Below the pieces are notes generated by a model, which saw only the letters and a program-made list of their open reading frames with translations, was not told the origin of the DNA and made no database searches. From Roseovarius pelagicus (GTDB lineage: Bacteria; Pseudomonadota; Alphaproteobacteria; Rhodobacterales; Rhodobacteraceae): a stretch of 64,000 bases of DNA. Below, one piece after another: positions 16,262 to 25,784 of the stretch. Made by a program: the position numbers and the translations under genes. Numbering within the stretch: position 1 is the stretch's first letter; the number at the start of each line of letters is the position of its first letter. The stretch spans positions 992,001 to 1,056,000 of the forward strand of contig NZ_CP106738.1 of the NCBI RefSeq assembly GCF_025639885.1, read 5' to 3'.

Positions 16262-16355
16262 TTAACACCCCAACTGAATACGGCCAAGGTATCTGATAAT
16301 CCTCAAAAGGAAAGTGCCAGACGTCGGGCATCCGCTGAGGGCGGATAAGTTGCTT

Positions 16356-17438
16356 TTACCGCACCTTCAGCGTCGCCAGTCCGATCATCGCGAGGATCAG
16401 CGAGATGATCCAGAAGCGGATGACGATCTGCGGTTCTGCCCAGCCCTTTTTCTCGTAGTGGTGATGGATCGGGGCCATAAGGAACACCCGTTTACCGGTG
16501 CGTTTGAAGTAAAGCACCTGAATGATCACACTCAGTGCCTCGACCACAAAGAGACCACCGACGATGGCCAGCACGATCTCGTGTTTCGTGGCCACGGCAA
16601 TGGCGCCCAGCGCGCCGCCCAAGGCAAGACTACCGGTGTCGCCCATGAACACCGCCGCCGGGGGGGCGTTGTACCATAAGAATCCAAGGCCGCCGCCAAT
16701 CAAGCCCGCAACAAAGACCAGAATTTCGCCCGTCCCCGCCACGTAATGCACATCGAGATATTCGGTAAAGTCGACCCGCCCGACCGCATAGGCGATGATG
16801 CCCAGCGTTCCGGCAGCGATCATCACGGGCATGATTGCCAGCCCGTCCAGCCCGTCGGTCAGGTTCACCGCATTAGCGGAACCGACAATGACGATGGTGG
16901 CAAAGGGCACAAAGAGAAAGCTGAGGTTGATCAGCGTGTCCTTGAATACCGGCAGGGCCAGTTGGTTCTGCAATTCAGCCGGATGGTACATCGTCGCCCA
17001 GTAGGCCGCGATCCCCGCGATGATAAAGCCCAGACCCAGCCGCAGCTTGCCCGATACGCCAGTTACATTCTGCTTGGACACTTTGGCGTAGTCATCGGCA
17101 AATCCGATCAGGCCAAAGGAGATGGTGACAAACAGGACGAGCCAGACAAACGGATTGTCGAGCCGGGCCCAGAGCAATGTCGAGGTCAGCAAAGCACCTA
17201 CGATCAGCAACCCGCCCATCGTCGGTGTGCCTGCCTTGGCGATATGCCCCTCTGGACCGTCGTCACGGATCGGCTGCCCTTTGCCCTGCCTTTTGCGCAG
17301 CACGTTGATCAGGGGCGGCCCGAAGAGAAAGCCAAAGATTAGCGCCGTTAGGAACGCGCCGCCGGTGCGGAACGTGATATACCTGAAAAGGTTGAAGACA
17401 TCGCCGCCATCAGAAAGTGCGGTCAACCAGTAGAACAT
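16356..17438 (-). CDS. mraY: Phospho-N-acetylmuramoyl-pentapeptide-transferase MraY
   Basis: 360 residues with about ten transmembrane helices. It transfers phospho-MurNAc-pentapeptide to undecaprenyl phosphate to make lipid I at the inner membrane. Conserved catalytic and substrate residues are in FADDYAKV (the Asp pair), [13 protein letters not shown], and [14 protein letters not shown]; the C-terminal [10 protein letters not shown] is typical of MraY. It starts directly after the murF stop. Confidence 0.96.
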   Translation of the reverse strand: MFYWLTALSDGGDVFNLFRYITFRTGGAFLTALIFGFLFGPPLINVLRKRQGKGQPIRDDGPEGHIAKAGTPTMGGLLIVGALLTSTLLWARLDNPFVWLVLFVTISFGLIGFADDYAKVSKQNVTGVSGKLRLGLGFIIAGIAAYWATMYHPAELQNQLALPVFKDTLINLSFLFVPFATIVIVGSANAVNLTDGLDGLAIMPVMIAAGTLGIIAYAVGRVDFTEYLDVHYVAGTGEILVFVAGLIGGGLGFLWYNAPPAAVFMGDTGSLALGGALGAIAVATKHEIVLAIVGGLFVVEALSVIIQVLYFKRTGKRVFLMAPIHHHYEKKGWAEPQIVIRFWIISLILAMIGLATLKVR

Positions 17439-18881
17439 TCAGTCGTCCCTTGTGTGTGAGCGACTGTGCCGCCCGGTTTTGCGCAAAGCCTCGGCAATCA
17501 GGCTGACCTTGCTGCCCTTTGACCCCTTGACCAGGATCACGTCGCCCGCGTCTACCATGCTCAGCACATGGGGCACCAGTGCCTCTGCGGTATCAGACCA
17601 GCGGCCGCGTTTCACCTCTGGCAGTGCGTCGTATAGCAACCGCATACGCGGGCCGACACAGTGAATCCGCGCCACCGCATCGAGATGCGGCGACCGGGCC
17701 AATGCGCGGTGCATTTCGGCCTCGCCTGTGCCAAGTTCCAGCATATCCCCCAGAATCGCGATGCGGCGGCCTCTTGCGACGTGACCCACACCGTCATGGG
17801 GTGTGCTGGCGGCCAGCACTTCGAGCGCAGCCTCCATTGAAGTCGGATTGGCATTGAACGCGTCGTCGATCAGATCAATCGTCCAGCTGTCATCACCGGG
17901 GTCGAGCAGCACCGTATCGCGGGTGCCGCGCCCGGCAGGCGGTAGCCAACAGGCCAGATCAGGGGCAGCAACGCCCGCATCCGCGCCCAGCGCCTCGGCA
18001 GCGGCGAGCACCGCAAGGCCGTTCATCGCGAAGTGGCGACCGGCGCTGGTCAGCTTGAACGTCACCGGCGTGCCGCGCAAATCGGCCTGTACGATCGTTC
18101 TGTCATCGCTCAGCTTTGCGGAAATCAACCAATATTGATCGCTTGTCTCACCGAAAGTGACCGTCTTGGCCCCTTGTGCGGCGGCGGCGGTCAGCAACAG
18201 GTGCGACGTGTCCAGATCGGCATTGATGATGGCGGTGCCGCCGGGTTCCAGCCCGTCGAAAACCGCTGCCTTTTCAACCGCGATCCCGTCGATGTTCTCA
18301 AACGCTTCCAGATGTGCGGCGGCGACGGTCGTGATGAGCGCGACATGCGGGCGCGCCAGACGGCTGAGGGGTGCGATTTCGCCGGGGTGATTCATACCGA
18401 TCTCGATCACGGCGAATTCAGTGTCGGCGGGCATCCGCGCCAGTGTCAGCGGTACGCCCCACTGGTTGTTGTAGCTGGCTTCGGCGGCGTGGGTGCGGCC
18501 CTGCCTGCCCAGCACCTCGCGCAGCATTTCCTTGGTGGACGTCTTGCCAACAGACCCGGTCACGGCCACCACGCGCGCGGTGCTGCGCGCGCGGGCAGCG
18601 ATGCCCAATGACTCCAGCCCCTTCAGCACGTCATCGACGATCAGCAGCGGCGCATCTGCCGCCACTCCGTCGGGTATGTGGCTGACCAAGGCAGCAGCAG
18701 CGCCTTGCTCCAACGCCTGAGCGACGAAATCATGGCCGTCGCGGGCGGCCTGAAGCGCCACAAAGAGATCGCCGGCCACCAACGTGCGTGTGTCGATCGA
18801 GACGCCTCTTGCCTGCCAATCCCCCACAGCCCGCCCGCCGGTCGCTGCGGCGGCCTCGCTGGCGGTCCACAGGCTGCTCAT
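17439..18881 (-). CDS. murF: UDP-N-acetylmuramoyl-tripeptide--D-alanyl-D-alanine ligase MurF
   Basis: 480 residues. It adds D-Ala-D-Ala to the UDP-MurNAc tripeptide. ATP loop [25 protein letters not shown], and [15 protein letters not shown] are the standard MurF motifs. Its start overlaps the murE stop by 4 nt and its stop is immediately before the mraY ATG, so the three genes are translationally coupled. Confidence 0.95.
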   Translation of the reverse strand: MSSLWTASEAAAATGGRAVGDWQARGVSIDTRTLVAGDLFVALQAARDGHDFVAQALEQGAAAALVSHIPDGVAADAPLLIVDDVLKGLESLGIAARARSTARVVAVTGSVGKTSTKEMLREVLGRQGRTHAAEASYNNQWGVPLTLARMPADTEFAVIEIGMNHPGEIAPLSRLARPHVALITTVAAAHLEAFENIDGIAVEKAAVFDGLEPGGTAIINADLDTSHLLLTAAAAQGAKTVTFGETSDQYWLISAKLSDDRTIVQADLRGTPVTFKLTSAGRHFAMNGLAVLAAAEALGADAGVAAPDLACWLPPAGRGTRDTVLLDPGDDSWTIDLIDDAFNANPTSMEAALEVLAASTPHDGVGHVARGRRIAILGDMLELGTGEAEMHRALARSPHLDAVARIHCVGPRMRLLYDALPEVKRGRWSDTAEALVPHVLSMVDAGDVILVKGSKGSKVSLIAEALRKTGRHSRSHTRDD

Positions 18882-20377
18882 GCGATGCCCCCGTCCAGCG
18901 CCGACACGGCAACGCTGGCCTGTTCGGCATCATCAAAGGGCAACACGTCGTCGCCCACGGTCTGGCCTGTCTCATGTCCCTTGCCCAGCACCAGCAGCGC
19001 ATCGCCGGGCCCAAGCGCGTCAACGCCCCGCAGTATCGCCTCGGCGCGGTCGCCGACTTCGGTCGCGTCCGGACATCCCTGCATGACGGCCGCGCGGATC
19101 GTGGCGGGGTCTTCGCTGCGCGGGTTGTCGTCGGTGACGATGACCAGATCAGCCGTTTCCGCCGCCGCAGCCCCCATCAGCGGACGTTTCGCAGTGTCGC
19201 GATCACCGCCCGCGCCGACGATGGCGATCAGGCGGCCCATGACATGGGGGCGCAACGCACGAATGGCCGTTTCGACCGCACCGGGTGTGTGGGCATAGTC
19301 GACAAAAACCGCCGCGCCGCTTTCGCGGGTGGCAGCCAACTGCATGCGTCCACGCACGGTGCGCATGTGCGGCAATGTCTCGAACACGCGCTTGGGGTCG
19401 GCCCCTGCAGCGATCACCAATCCAGCCGCCATCAACACGTTTTCCGCCTGAAACCCGCCGATCAACTGCATCGTGCATTGCTGCTGCTGCCCATTCCAGG
19501 CAAAGCGCATGGTCTGGCCCGTCGCCTCGAACCGCTGGGCCTGCAAACACAGGTCTGCTGCCTCGTTGCGGCCAACAGTGATCACTTCCTGACCGCGATC
19601 ATGCGCGATGAGCGCCATGTCCGACCCGCGCGGGTCGTCAATGTTGATCACGGCGATGCCATCCTCGGGCAATACCCGGTCAAAAAGCCCCGCCTTGGCG
19701 TTAAAATAGGCCCCGAAATCGGCGTGATAGTCCAGATGGTCCTGCGTGAAATTGGTGAACCCGGCAGCCGCCAGCCGAACACCGTCCAACCGGCGCTGTT
19801 CCAGCCCGTGACTGGAGGCTTCCATCGCCGCGTGGTCTACGCCGGCGCGGGCGGCTTCTGCCAGTACTCGGTGCAGGGTGATCGGCTCTGGCGTGGTGTG
19901 CGCCAGTGGTGCGGTATAATCACCCTCAACGCCGGTGGTGCCCAGATTGATCGCCGCATGGCCCAGCTCAGACCAGATCTGACGGGTGAAGCTGGCCACG
20001 GATGTTTTACCGTTGGTGCCGGTCACGGCCACCATCACCTCGGGCTGAAGCCCAAACCACAAGGCAGCGGCATAGGCCAGCGTTTGGCGCGGATCCTGTG
20101 CGATGACCAATGCTGCATCGCTGGCCGCCAGTTCATCGGCGGCGATGCGCGCGCCCTCGGCATCAGTCAGAACCGCAGACGCCCCCTGCCGCAACGCATA
20201 TTGGATAAATTCGCCACCATGCACCCGTGTGCCAGGCAATGCGGCAAAAAGCGTGCCGTCACGAACCTGTCGGCTGTCGACGGCCAGACCGGTGATGCGC
20301 ACCTGCGCTCCGGCGCCGGTGCCACCCTGAGCGGTCAGCCCCAGTTCCGCCAGTGATTTATCTTGTCCTGCCGACAT
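18878..20377 (-). CDS. murE: UDP-N-acetylmuramoyl-tripeptide synthetase MurE (meso-DAP type)
   Basis: 499 residues. ATP loop [13 protein letters not shown], Mur-ligase His motif [11 protein letters not shown], and the amino-acid selectivity motif DNPRSEDP, which specifies meso-diaminopimelate addition as expected for a Gram-negative. It starts 18 nt after ftsI and overlaps murF. Confidence 0.95.
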   Translation of the reverse strand: MSAGQDKSLAELGLTAQGGTGAGAQVRITGLAVDSRQVRDGTLFAALPGTRVHGGEFIQYALRQGASAVLTDAEGARIAADELAASDAALVIAQDPRQTLAYAAALWFGLQPEVMVAVTGTNGKTSVASFTRQIWSELGHAAINLGTTGVEGDYTAPLAHTTPEPITLHRVLAEAARAGVDHAAMEASSHGLEQRRLDGVRLAAAGFTNFTQDHLDYHADFGAYFNAKAGLFDRVLPEDGIAVINIDDPRGSDMALIAHDRGQEVITVGRNEAADLCLQAQRFEATGQTMRFAWNGQQQQCTMQLIGGFQAENVLMAAGLVIAAGADPKRVFETLPHMRTVRGRMQLAATRESGAAVFVDYAHTPGAVETAIRALRPHVMGRLIAIVGAGGDRDTAKRPLMGAAAAETADLVIVTDDNPRSEDPATIRAAVMQGCPDATEVGDRAEAILRGVDALGPGDALLVLGKGHETGQTVGDDVLPFDDAEQASVAVSALDGGIA

Positions 20378-20395
20378 CTGCCCGCCACCTCAGGT

Positions 20396-22186
20396 CTAAT
20401 TCGATGTCAGCGTTATACCAGTCAGCGGCGCGGGTTCAATCGTGGGCCGAAGGCCCAGCAGCGGCGCTACGCGCGTGATGATTTCGGCGGCCACCGGCAC
20501 AGCGGTCCAGCCCGCAGTGCGGCGCGGCTTGCTGCCAGACGTCTCTACCGGCTCGTCCAGCGTGACGATCAGCACATAGCGCGGGTCGTGCGCCGGAAAG
20601 ATCGAGGCAAAGGTCGCGATAACCTTGTCCTCATAATACCCGCCGCGCGGTCGGGGCTTGTCCGCCGTGCCAGTCTTGCCGCCGACGGCATAGCCGGGCA
20701 CTTCGCCAAGGCTGGCTGTACCAGACGGCGATGCCACAACGTTGCGCAGCATACGGCGCGCGGCGGCAGCGGTATTTTCTGACATCACCCGCGTCCCCGC
20801 CTGTGGTGCGTCGCGACGGATCAGCGTCGGCTGAATCATGCGCCCACCATTGGCGATGGCCGCATATCCTGCCGCCAGATGCAGCGGACTGGAGGACAAC
20901 CCGTGCCCATAGGAGATGGTGACTGTGGATAGGTCTGTCCAACGCTGTGGCAATAGCGGTTTGCCGCCTCCGGCCTCGATGATTTCCAGCGGGGTGGGTT
21001 CAAAGAAACCCAGAGATTTCAGAAACTCCTGCTGTCGCTTTGGCCCGATCTGAAGCGCAATGCGACCGGTCCCCCGGTTCGAGCTTTTGACGATGACATC
21101 GGACGCGCTGAGTTTGCCATAATTCTTGTTGTTGAATTCCCCGATGGGAAAGCCACCGACCCTCATCGGGCCTGCGGTGTCGATAATGGTGTTTTCGTTG
21201 ACCAGCCCCAGTTCGAGAGCCTGCGCCACGGCAAAAATCTTGAACGTCGATCCCAGCTCGTAGACGCCCTGCACCGCGCGGTTAAAGAGCGGGCTGTCGC
21301 CTGCATCGCCCTTGGTCAGAGGACGGGGGCGGTCGTTGGGATCAAAATCAGGCAGCGAGGCAATGGCGATGACTTCGCCGGTATGCGCATCCATCAGCAC
21401 CGCTGCGGCACCTTTGGCGTTCATTATGCTCATGCCGCCATAAAGCACACGTTCTGTTGCCGCCTGTACGGTCAGGTCGAGTGACAGTTCCAGAGGGCGA
21501 CCCCCATAAGCCGGATCGCGCAGACGTTCATCGAAAAACTTTTCGATCCCGGCGACGCCGATCACCTCGGCGGCATGTACGCCCTCGCGGCCAAAACCCG
21601 CGCCGCCCAGCACATGCGCGGCCAGATTTCCATTGGGGTATAGCCGCATTTCACGCGGGCCAAACAGCAAACCCGGTTCACCAATATCATGCACAAGCTG
21701 CTGCTGTTCGGGGCTGATTTTTTTCTTTATCCACAGGAATTTACGTTTCCCTGTAAAGTCCTTTAGCAGACGCGCCTGATCCAGATCGGGAAAGATTTCG
21801 ACCAGCTTTTGCGCGGCGCGCTCTGGCTCGATCATCTGTTGTGGCTGGGCATATAGGCTGTGCGTGTCAAAATTGGTCGCAAGGATACGCCCATGGCGGT
21901 CCACGATGTCAGCCCGCTGCGCCAGAATGTCGATGCCTGCGGCGCTGGCGCGCGGCTCGGACGGCTCTGACTGGGCCAAAAGGCCCATACGCCCGCCAAT
22001 CAAGGCAAAGGCGCAGAAGAACATTGCCCCCAGCATCAGCAATCTGCTTTCGGCACGGCGGCGCGATCGGTCCCGCATCTGTTCGTGACGCAGGCGGATA
22101 TTCTCGCGCTCGATGGCGTCGGGGTTTTCACCCTTGTCACGGGCGGACAGAATACGGGCGAGCGGGCGAAGCGGGGTGCGGATCAT
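20396..22186 (-). CDS. ftsI: Peptidoglycan transpeptidase FtsI (PBP3)
   Basis: 596 residues; a class B penicillin-binding protein making septal crosslinks. One N-terminal transmembrane helix (about 42-62) anchors it; a pedestal domain follows. The transpeptidase has the serine motif STFK (in ELGSTFKIFAVAQ), the SSN motif (VKSSNRGTG) and the KTGTAD motif. The start overlaps the ftsL stop by 4 nt. The N-terminal cytoplasmic segment is fairly long (about 40 residues, Arg/Glu rich). Confidence 0.95.
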   Translation of the reverse strand: MIRTPLRPLARILSARDKGENPDAIERENIRLRHEQMRDRSRRRAESRLLMLGAMFFCAFALIGGRMGLLAQSEPSEPRASAAGIDILAQRADIVDRHGRILATNFDTHSLYAQPQQMIEPERAAQKLVEIFPDLDQARLLKDFTGKRKFLWIKKKISPEQQQLVHDIGEPGLLFGPREMRLYPNGNLAAHVLGGAGFGREGVHAAEVIGVAGIEKFFDERLRDPAYGGRPLELSLDLTVQAATERVLYGGMSIMNAKGAAAVLMDAHTGEVIAIASLPDFDPNDRPRPLTKGDAGDSPLFNRAVQGVYELGSTFKIFAVAQALELGLVNENTIIDTAGPMRVGGFPIGEFNNKNYGKLSASDVIVKSSNRGTGRIALQIGPKRQQEFLKSLGFFEPTPLEIIEAGGGKPLLPQRWTDLSTVTISYGHGLSSSPLHLAAGYAAIANGGRMIQPTLIRRDAPQAGTRVMSENTAAAARRMLRNVVASPSGTASLGEVPGYAVGGKTGTADKPRPRGGYYEDKVIATFASIFPAHDPRYVLIVTLDEPVETSGSKPRRTAGWTAVPVAAEIITRVAPLLGLRPTIEPAPLTGITLTSN

Positions 22187-22530
22187 TGGATCTGCTCCTG
22201 ATCGGAAACGTCGATTGACTTGTCAAAAACCAACGGCAGTTCAGCCGGCGGAAACGCCACCTGATCAATCCGCCCGAACTGGTAGGGCTGCAACGGCATC
22301 AGGCCGAGCCGCTCGAAATTTATATCGGCAAGTTCGCGCAGACGGCTGGGACGGTTGAGATAGGCCCATTCAGCGTTGAGCACGCGCAAGCGTTGCCGGG
22401 CTATCGCAATCTGGTCTTCCAGTGCTTCGGCCTGTGCATGGGCGTCCTGAGTGCGATAGTTTTCATGGTAGGCCCAATAGGCCAGACCGATCACCGCCAT
22501 AGCACTGAGAACATAGAACAAACTGCGCAT
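22183..22530 (-). CDS. ftsL: Cell division protein FtsL
   Basis: 115 residues with one N-terminal transmembrane helix (residues 3-20), a periplasmic coiled coil (DAHAQAEALEDQIAIARQRL) and a short C-terminal tail. The family is poorly conserved in sequence but the topology, length and position between rsmH and ftsI identify it. FtsL links FtsB/FtsQ to FtsW-FtsI. Its ATG shares one base with the rsmH stop (TGATG). Confidence 0.88.
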   Translation of the reverse strand: MRSLFYVLSAMAVIGLAYWAYHENYRTQDAHAQAEALEDQIAIARQRLRVLNAEWAYLNRPSRLRELADINFERLGLMPLQPYQFGRIDQVAFPPAELPLVFDKSIDVSDQEQIQ

Positions 22531-23510
22531 CAGTAGTCCCCTTTCAGCAGCGGCATACCCAGCGCCTTGCGGTCGGTGACACCCGGTGGCGCATCGGTGC
22601 GCATTCCCACCCGCAGCCGGGCCGAACGCGCGCGCGGGTTACTGGCCAATTCAGCCTCGTCTGCGGAGATGGCCTTGCGACTGGCTTGGATGAATTGCGG
22701 TGCGAAACTCTCTAGCTCGGGCGCGTGACGACTGCCGCCGCCGCCGCCTGCGCGCGACTGAAAGAACCGTTTGACCATGCGATCCTCGATCGAATGAAAG
22801 GTGACGACTGCCAGATGCCCGCCGGGGCGCAAGACACGCTCGGCGGCTTCCAGCCCTCCGATCAGCTCGCCATACTCATCGTTTACCGCGATGCGGATCG
22901 CCTGAAAGCTGCGCGTCGCCGGATGCGCCTGTCCCGGTTTGGCACGCGGCAAGCATCCCTCGATGATCTCGGCCAGTTGCAATGTGCTGACGATCGGCAC
23001 CTCGGCGCGCTTGCGCACAATGGCACGGGCGATGCGGCGGCTGGCGCGTTCCTCGCCGTAGAGAAAGAGGATATCGGCCAATTCGCCCTCGTCCACGGAA
23101 TTGACCAGATCAGCCGCCGTCAGGCCAGACTGGCTCATTCGCATATCGAGCGGCCCGTCGCGCATGAACGAAAACCCGCGCCGCGCCTGATCAAGCTGCA
23201 TGGACGACACGCCCAGATCCAGCACGACCCCATCGGCGGCGTCCGCGACCTGATCCATCTGCGAAAACTGCGCCTGAACAACCGTCATCCGCGCGCCGTA
23301 AGCGTCCGCCCATTCGGCGGCCATCTCGATTGCCATCGGATCGCGGTCCACCCCCGTTACCTGATCGGCACCCGCGTCCAGCAGGGCACGCGCATAGCCC
23401 CCCGCCCCCAGCGTGCCGTCGATCCAATGTCCGGCTATTGGTGCGCAGGCGGCGATCAGCGGGGTGATGAGAACCGGAACGTGGGGGCTGTTTGCGGCGT
23501 CGCTCCCCAT
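22530..23510 (-). CDS. rsmH: 16S rRNA m4C1402 methyltransferase RsmH (MraW)
   Basis: 326 residues. SAM-dependent N4-methylation of C1402 in 16S rRNA. Motifs: [10 protein letters not shown] at the N-terminus, [14 protein letters not shown] (SAM loop), [18 protein letters not shown], and the C-terminal [16 protein letters not shown]. It starts 3 nt after mraZ and is coupled to ftsL. Confidence 0.96.
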   Translation of the reverse strand: MGSDAANSPHVPVLITPLIAACAPIAGHWIDGTLGAGGYARALLDAGADQVTGVDRDPMAIEMAAEWADAYGARMTVVQAQFSQMDQVADAADGVVLDLGVSSMQLDQARRGFSFMRDGPLDMRMSQSGLTAADLVNSVDEGELADILFLYGEERASRRIARAIVRKRAEVPIVSTLQLAEIIEGCLPRAKPGQAHPATRSFQAIRIAVNDEYGELIGGLEAAERVLRPGGHLAVVTFHSIEDRMVKRFFQSRAGGGGGSRHAPELESFAPQFIQASRKAISADEAELASNPRARSARLRVGMRTDAPPGVTDRKALGMPLLKGDY

Positions 23511-23513
23511 CGG

Positions 23514-24017
23514 TCAGCCCTCTGACGGCAGGGGGATGAGTGTCAGCGGATCGAAATCGTCCGGCTGATCGTCCAGCCATTCCTCGGTCTCTGCCGCCTC
23601 GACCACATCATAGGTCTGCGCATTCCATATCTCGAAGTATTCGCCCATAGCGGCCATGACAGCCTCGCCTTCCAGGCCGATCTGTTGACGCAGACGCTGC
23701 GGCAGTACGATCCGCCCGTCCTTGTCCACTTCGGTGCTCCACGATTTGCCCAAGATCATGCGGCTGGCGCGCTTGCGCTCGACCGAGCCGCGCGGCAGTT
23801 TGCGGATACCGGCCTCGATTTCAGCCATGGCATCTATGGTATAGGCGTGAAGGCAATTTTTCAGGTGCGGGCCATGCAGTACCACCAAACGGGGCAGCGC
23901 GGCCTCGGGGCATTTTGGGTCGCCATCCGCCAGCACAGCGCGAAAATCGGCAGGGATCGACATCCGACCCTTACCGTCAACCTTCTGGTTGAACTCGCCT
24001 CTGAAGCTGAGAACCAC
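23514..24017 (-). CDS. mraZ: Transcriptional regulator MraZ
   Basis: 167 residues with two AbrB-like MraZ domains: FRGEFNQKVDGKGRMSIPADFR at the N-terminus and the second around STEVDKDGRIVLPQRLRQ. In E. coli MraZ forms rings and represses its own dcw operon by binding repeated TGGG-type boxes. The start is GTG at 24017 with a purine-rich stretch upstream. It is the first gene of this dcw half; upstream lie a CtrA-type box, a hairpin and periodic ATGG boxes. The tail after the second domain is acidic. Confidence 0.94.
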   Translation of the reverse strand: MVLSFRGEFNQKVDGKGRMSIPADFRAVLADGDPKCPEAALPRLVVLHGPHLKNCLHAYTIDAMAEIEAGIRKLPRGSVERKRASRMILGKSWSTEVDKDGRIVLPQRLRQQIGLEGEAVMAAMGEYFEIWNAQTYDVVEAAETEEWLDDQPDDFDPLTLIPLPSEG

Positions 24018-24042
24018 TGTCCCGTTCGCCTCTCTCCCCCCG

Positions 24043-24057
24043 TTAATGACCCCTTAA
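24043..24057 (-). promoter_or_regulatory. CtrA-type box upstream of mraZ
   Basis: TTAA-TGACCCC-TTAA is an exact match to the CtrA full-site consensus TTAA-N7-TTAA. It lies 26-40 nt before the mraZ GTG. CtrA is the alphaproteobacterial cell-cycle response regulator. The match is sequence-only; occupancy is inference. Confidence 0.55.
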
Positions 24058-24059
24058 AC

Positions 24060-24280
24060 ACGAAACGACGGGTTGATCTGCTGCCACTGATCAACCCGCC
24101 GCCCTCGTCCCGCTCTAGCGGGGTGTCCGACTGCGCGCGCCACCTGGGGGGATGTCTGCTCGCTCGCGCGCCGGATCTCTTCGTCATGATGAAGCGGAAG
24201 TGCCTGTATGAAACCTGACTTGGGTTGTTTTATTCGGGGTCGTTTGGTGCCCCTTGTTCCCGTCCTCATCGTGTAAACAT
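24060..24280 (-). ncRNA. Candidate mraZ 5'-leader small RNA (UpsM-like)
   Basis: Between the likely mraZ promoter area (about 24280-24310) and mraZ lies a roughly 220-nt leader. It contains a perfect 10-bp inverted repeat with a 10-nt loop, CGGGTTGATC...GATCAACCCG (24069-24098). Reading toward mraZ the hairpin is followed by TCGTTTCGTGTTT, a U-rich tail, so it could act as an early terminator. In Rhodobacter sphaeroides an abundant sRNA, UpsM, arises from the mraZ 5' UTR in just this way. Sequence homology to UpsM itself was not checked; ends are approximate. Confidence 0.45.
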
Positions 24281-24287
24281 GATTGCC

Positions 24288-24311
24288 ATGGTACTTCATG
24301 GAAATCAATGG
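24288..24311 (-). promoter_or_regulatory. Three ATGG boxes at 10-bp period, candidate MraZ operator
   Basis: On the plus strand ATGG occurs at 24288, 24298 and 24308, exactly one helical turn apart (CCAT-N6-CCAT-N6-CCAT toward mraZ). MraZ of E. coli binds three TGGG boxes in direct repeat near its promoter, so a triplet here is a natural candidate. A possible -35 (TTGATT, minus strand 24308-24303) overlaps it. Confidence 0.4.
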
Positions 24312-24674
24312 AAAACTTACCCAAAACCTACTGGATATTGTTTTGGAAGGTTCAGAAAAACAAGATGCTGTGGGGCGCGGAAACCGGATTTACGCAGAAC
24401 CTAGCGCAATCAAGACGCAAAAACACAAGATGTAGTGATCGACGAAAGCCCCAAAAACCTGCCAGATTTTCCCGAATTTTTCGATCTTTTTTGCATTTTG
24501 GCGCCCGATGATGGTTCCGCGCGCGCCTCTATGCGCAGAAAATCACACGATCTACCACCGCAATCCCGCTGTGAATCGCCCCGAATCGGACGAGTCGCGA
24601 CACGACAGCCTGCTGTGAAGGCTTGGATCCCCTTCTCAGCCACGCCATTCCCATGATTTCCCGAAAATGAATGG
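24312..24674. other. Non-coding gap between acuI terminator and mraZ promoter
   Basis: About 360 nt with lower GC than the surroundings, several A/T runs (e.g. near 24350 and 24470-24495) and no credible open frame. A short GGGAAATCATGGGAA motif (minus strand, near 24649-24664) resembles the ATGG/GGAAA boxes at 24298-24315. Otherwise I see nothing identifiable. Confidence 0.5.
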
Positions 24675-24706
24675 AAAAGGGCCCCGGCGACGCGCGCCGA
24701 GGCCCC
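24675..24706 (-). terminator. Rho-independent terminator of the dmdA-acuI operon
   Basis: On the minus strand GGGCC-T-CGGCG pairs with CGCCG-G-GGCCC around a CGCGT loop and is followed by TTTTCC. It starts about 20 nt after the acuI stop. Confidence 0.8.
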
Positions 24707-24728
24707 TACCCGCCCTGATCCGGCAGAA

Positions 24729-25715
24729 TCAGGCGTTAACGTCGACGACCACGCGGCCTTTGACCTGACCTTTGAGGATATCTCGGCCCAGTCCGGGCAA
24801 CTCGCTCAGCGTTGCGGGTTGGACCATCGCCTCCAGCTTGTCCATCGGCAGATCGCTGGCAATCCGCTTCCACGCGCGCAACCGGTTGTCATAGGGCTGC
24901 ATGACACTGTCGATCCCCAGCAGATTTACACCGCGCAGCAGGAACGGAATCACCGTGCCCGGCAGGTCAGCCCCACCGGCAAGGCCGACAGCCGCGACAG
25001 AAGCGCCGTATTTCATCTGCCCCAGCAAACGCGCCAACATGGCGCTGCCGACCGCATCAACACACCCACCCCAGGTTTCGGCCTCCAGCGGACGTTTAAC
25101 CGTTTCGTTGATCTCGTCGCGCGCGACGATCTGCGTCGCACCCAACCCCCGGAGGTAATCACCGGTTTCGGGGCGTCCGGTGACGGCGGCCACCTCATGG
25201 CCCAGCCCCGCCAGAATGGCGGTTGCGACCGAACCAACACCGCCTGCAGCCCCGGTGACCAACACCGGACCATCCTTGATTCCGTGATCCTCCAGCGCCA
25301 TGACAGCCAGCATCGCGGTAAACCCTGCCGTGCCCACCGCCATCGCCTGACGCGCATCAATCCCGTCGGGCAATGGTACCAGCCAATCGGCCTTGACCCG
25401 CGCCTTTTGCGAATACCCGCCCCAATGAGCCTCTCCCACGCGCCAGCCGGTTAGCACAACCTTGTCGCCGGGCTGATACCGGTCATCCGAGGACGTCTCG
25501 ACCGTGCCGGAGAAATCAATACCGGGCACATGCGGATATTTGCGTACCAGCCCGCCGCCCGGCCCGATGCACAGCCCGTCCTTGTAGTTCACAGTCGAGT
25601 ATTCGACCGCGACAGTCACCTCTCCGTCTGGCAGCGCGTCTTCGGAAATCTGCTGCACGGCGGCGCTCGTCTTGCCGGTCTCTTCGTTCTTTTCAACAAC
25701 CAATGCGTTGAACAT
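24729..25715 (-). CDS. acuI: Acryloyl-CoA reductase AcuI (MDR superfamily)
   Basis: 328 residues of the YhdH/AcuI branch of medium-chain quinone reductases, without catalytic zinc. N-terminal STVNYKDGLCIGPGGG and PGIDFSGTV, then the NADPH loop VTGAAGGVGSVA, and EHGGFD-type C-terminal core. AcuI reduces acryloyl-CoA to propionyl-CoA and protects against acrylate formed from DMSP. It lies 69 nt downstream of dmdA, the arrangement known in Roseobacters, which supports AcuI over a generic oxidoreductase. Confidence 0.9.
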   Translation of the reverse strand: MFNALVVEKNEETGKTSAAVQQISEDALPDGEVTVAVEYSTVNYKDGLCIGPGGGLVRKYPHVPGIDFSGTVETSSDDRYQPGDKVVLTGWRVGEAHWGGYSQKARVKADWLVPLPDGIDARQAMAVGTAGFTAMLAVMALEDHGIKDGPVLVTGAAGGVGSVATAILAGLGHEVAAVTGRPETGDYLRGLGATQIVARDEINETVKRPLEAETWGGCVDAVGSAMLARLLGQMKYGASVAAVGLAGGADLPGTVIPFLLRGVNLLGIDSVMQPYDNRLRAWKRIASDLPMDKLEAMVQPATLSELPGLGRDILKGQVKGRVVVDVNA

Positions 25716-25784
25716 GCCGTTCTCCTCTTTCAGTGTCTTTCAATGTTCCAAAAATATCCGATGCGGCACGCGCACCCGCGGCGC

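Noticed and set aside
18788..20356. Long plus-strand open frame of 522 codons opposite murE
   Set aside because: It is fully antisense to an intact murE, low in complexity and without family resemblance; typical of GC-rich third positions.
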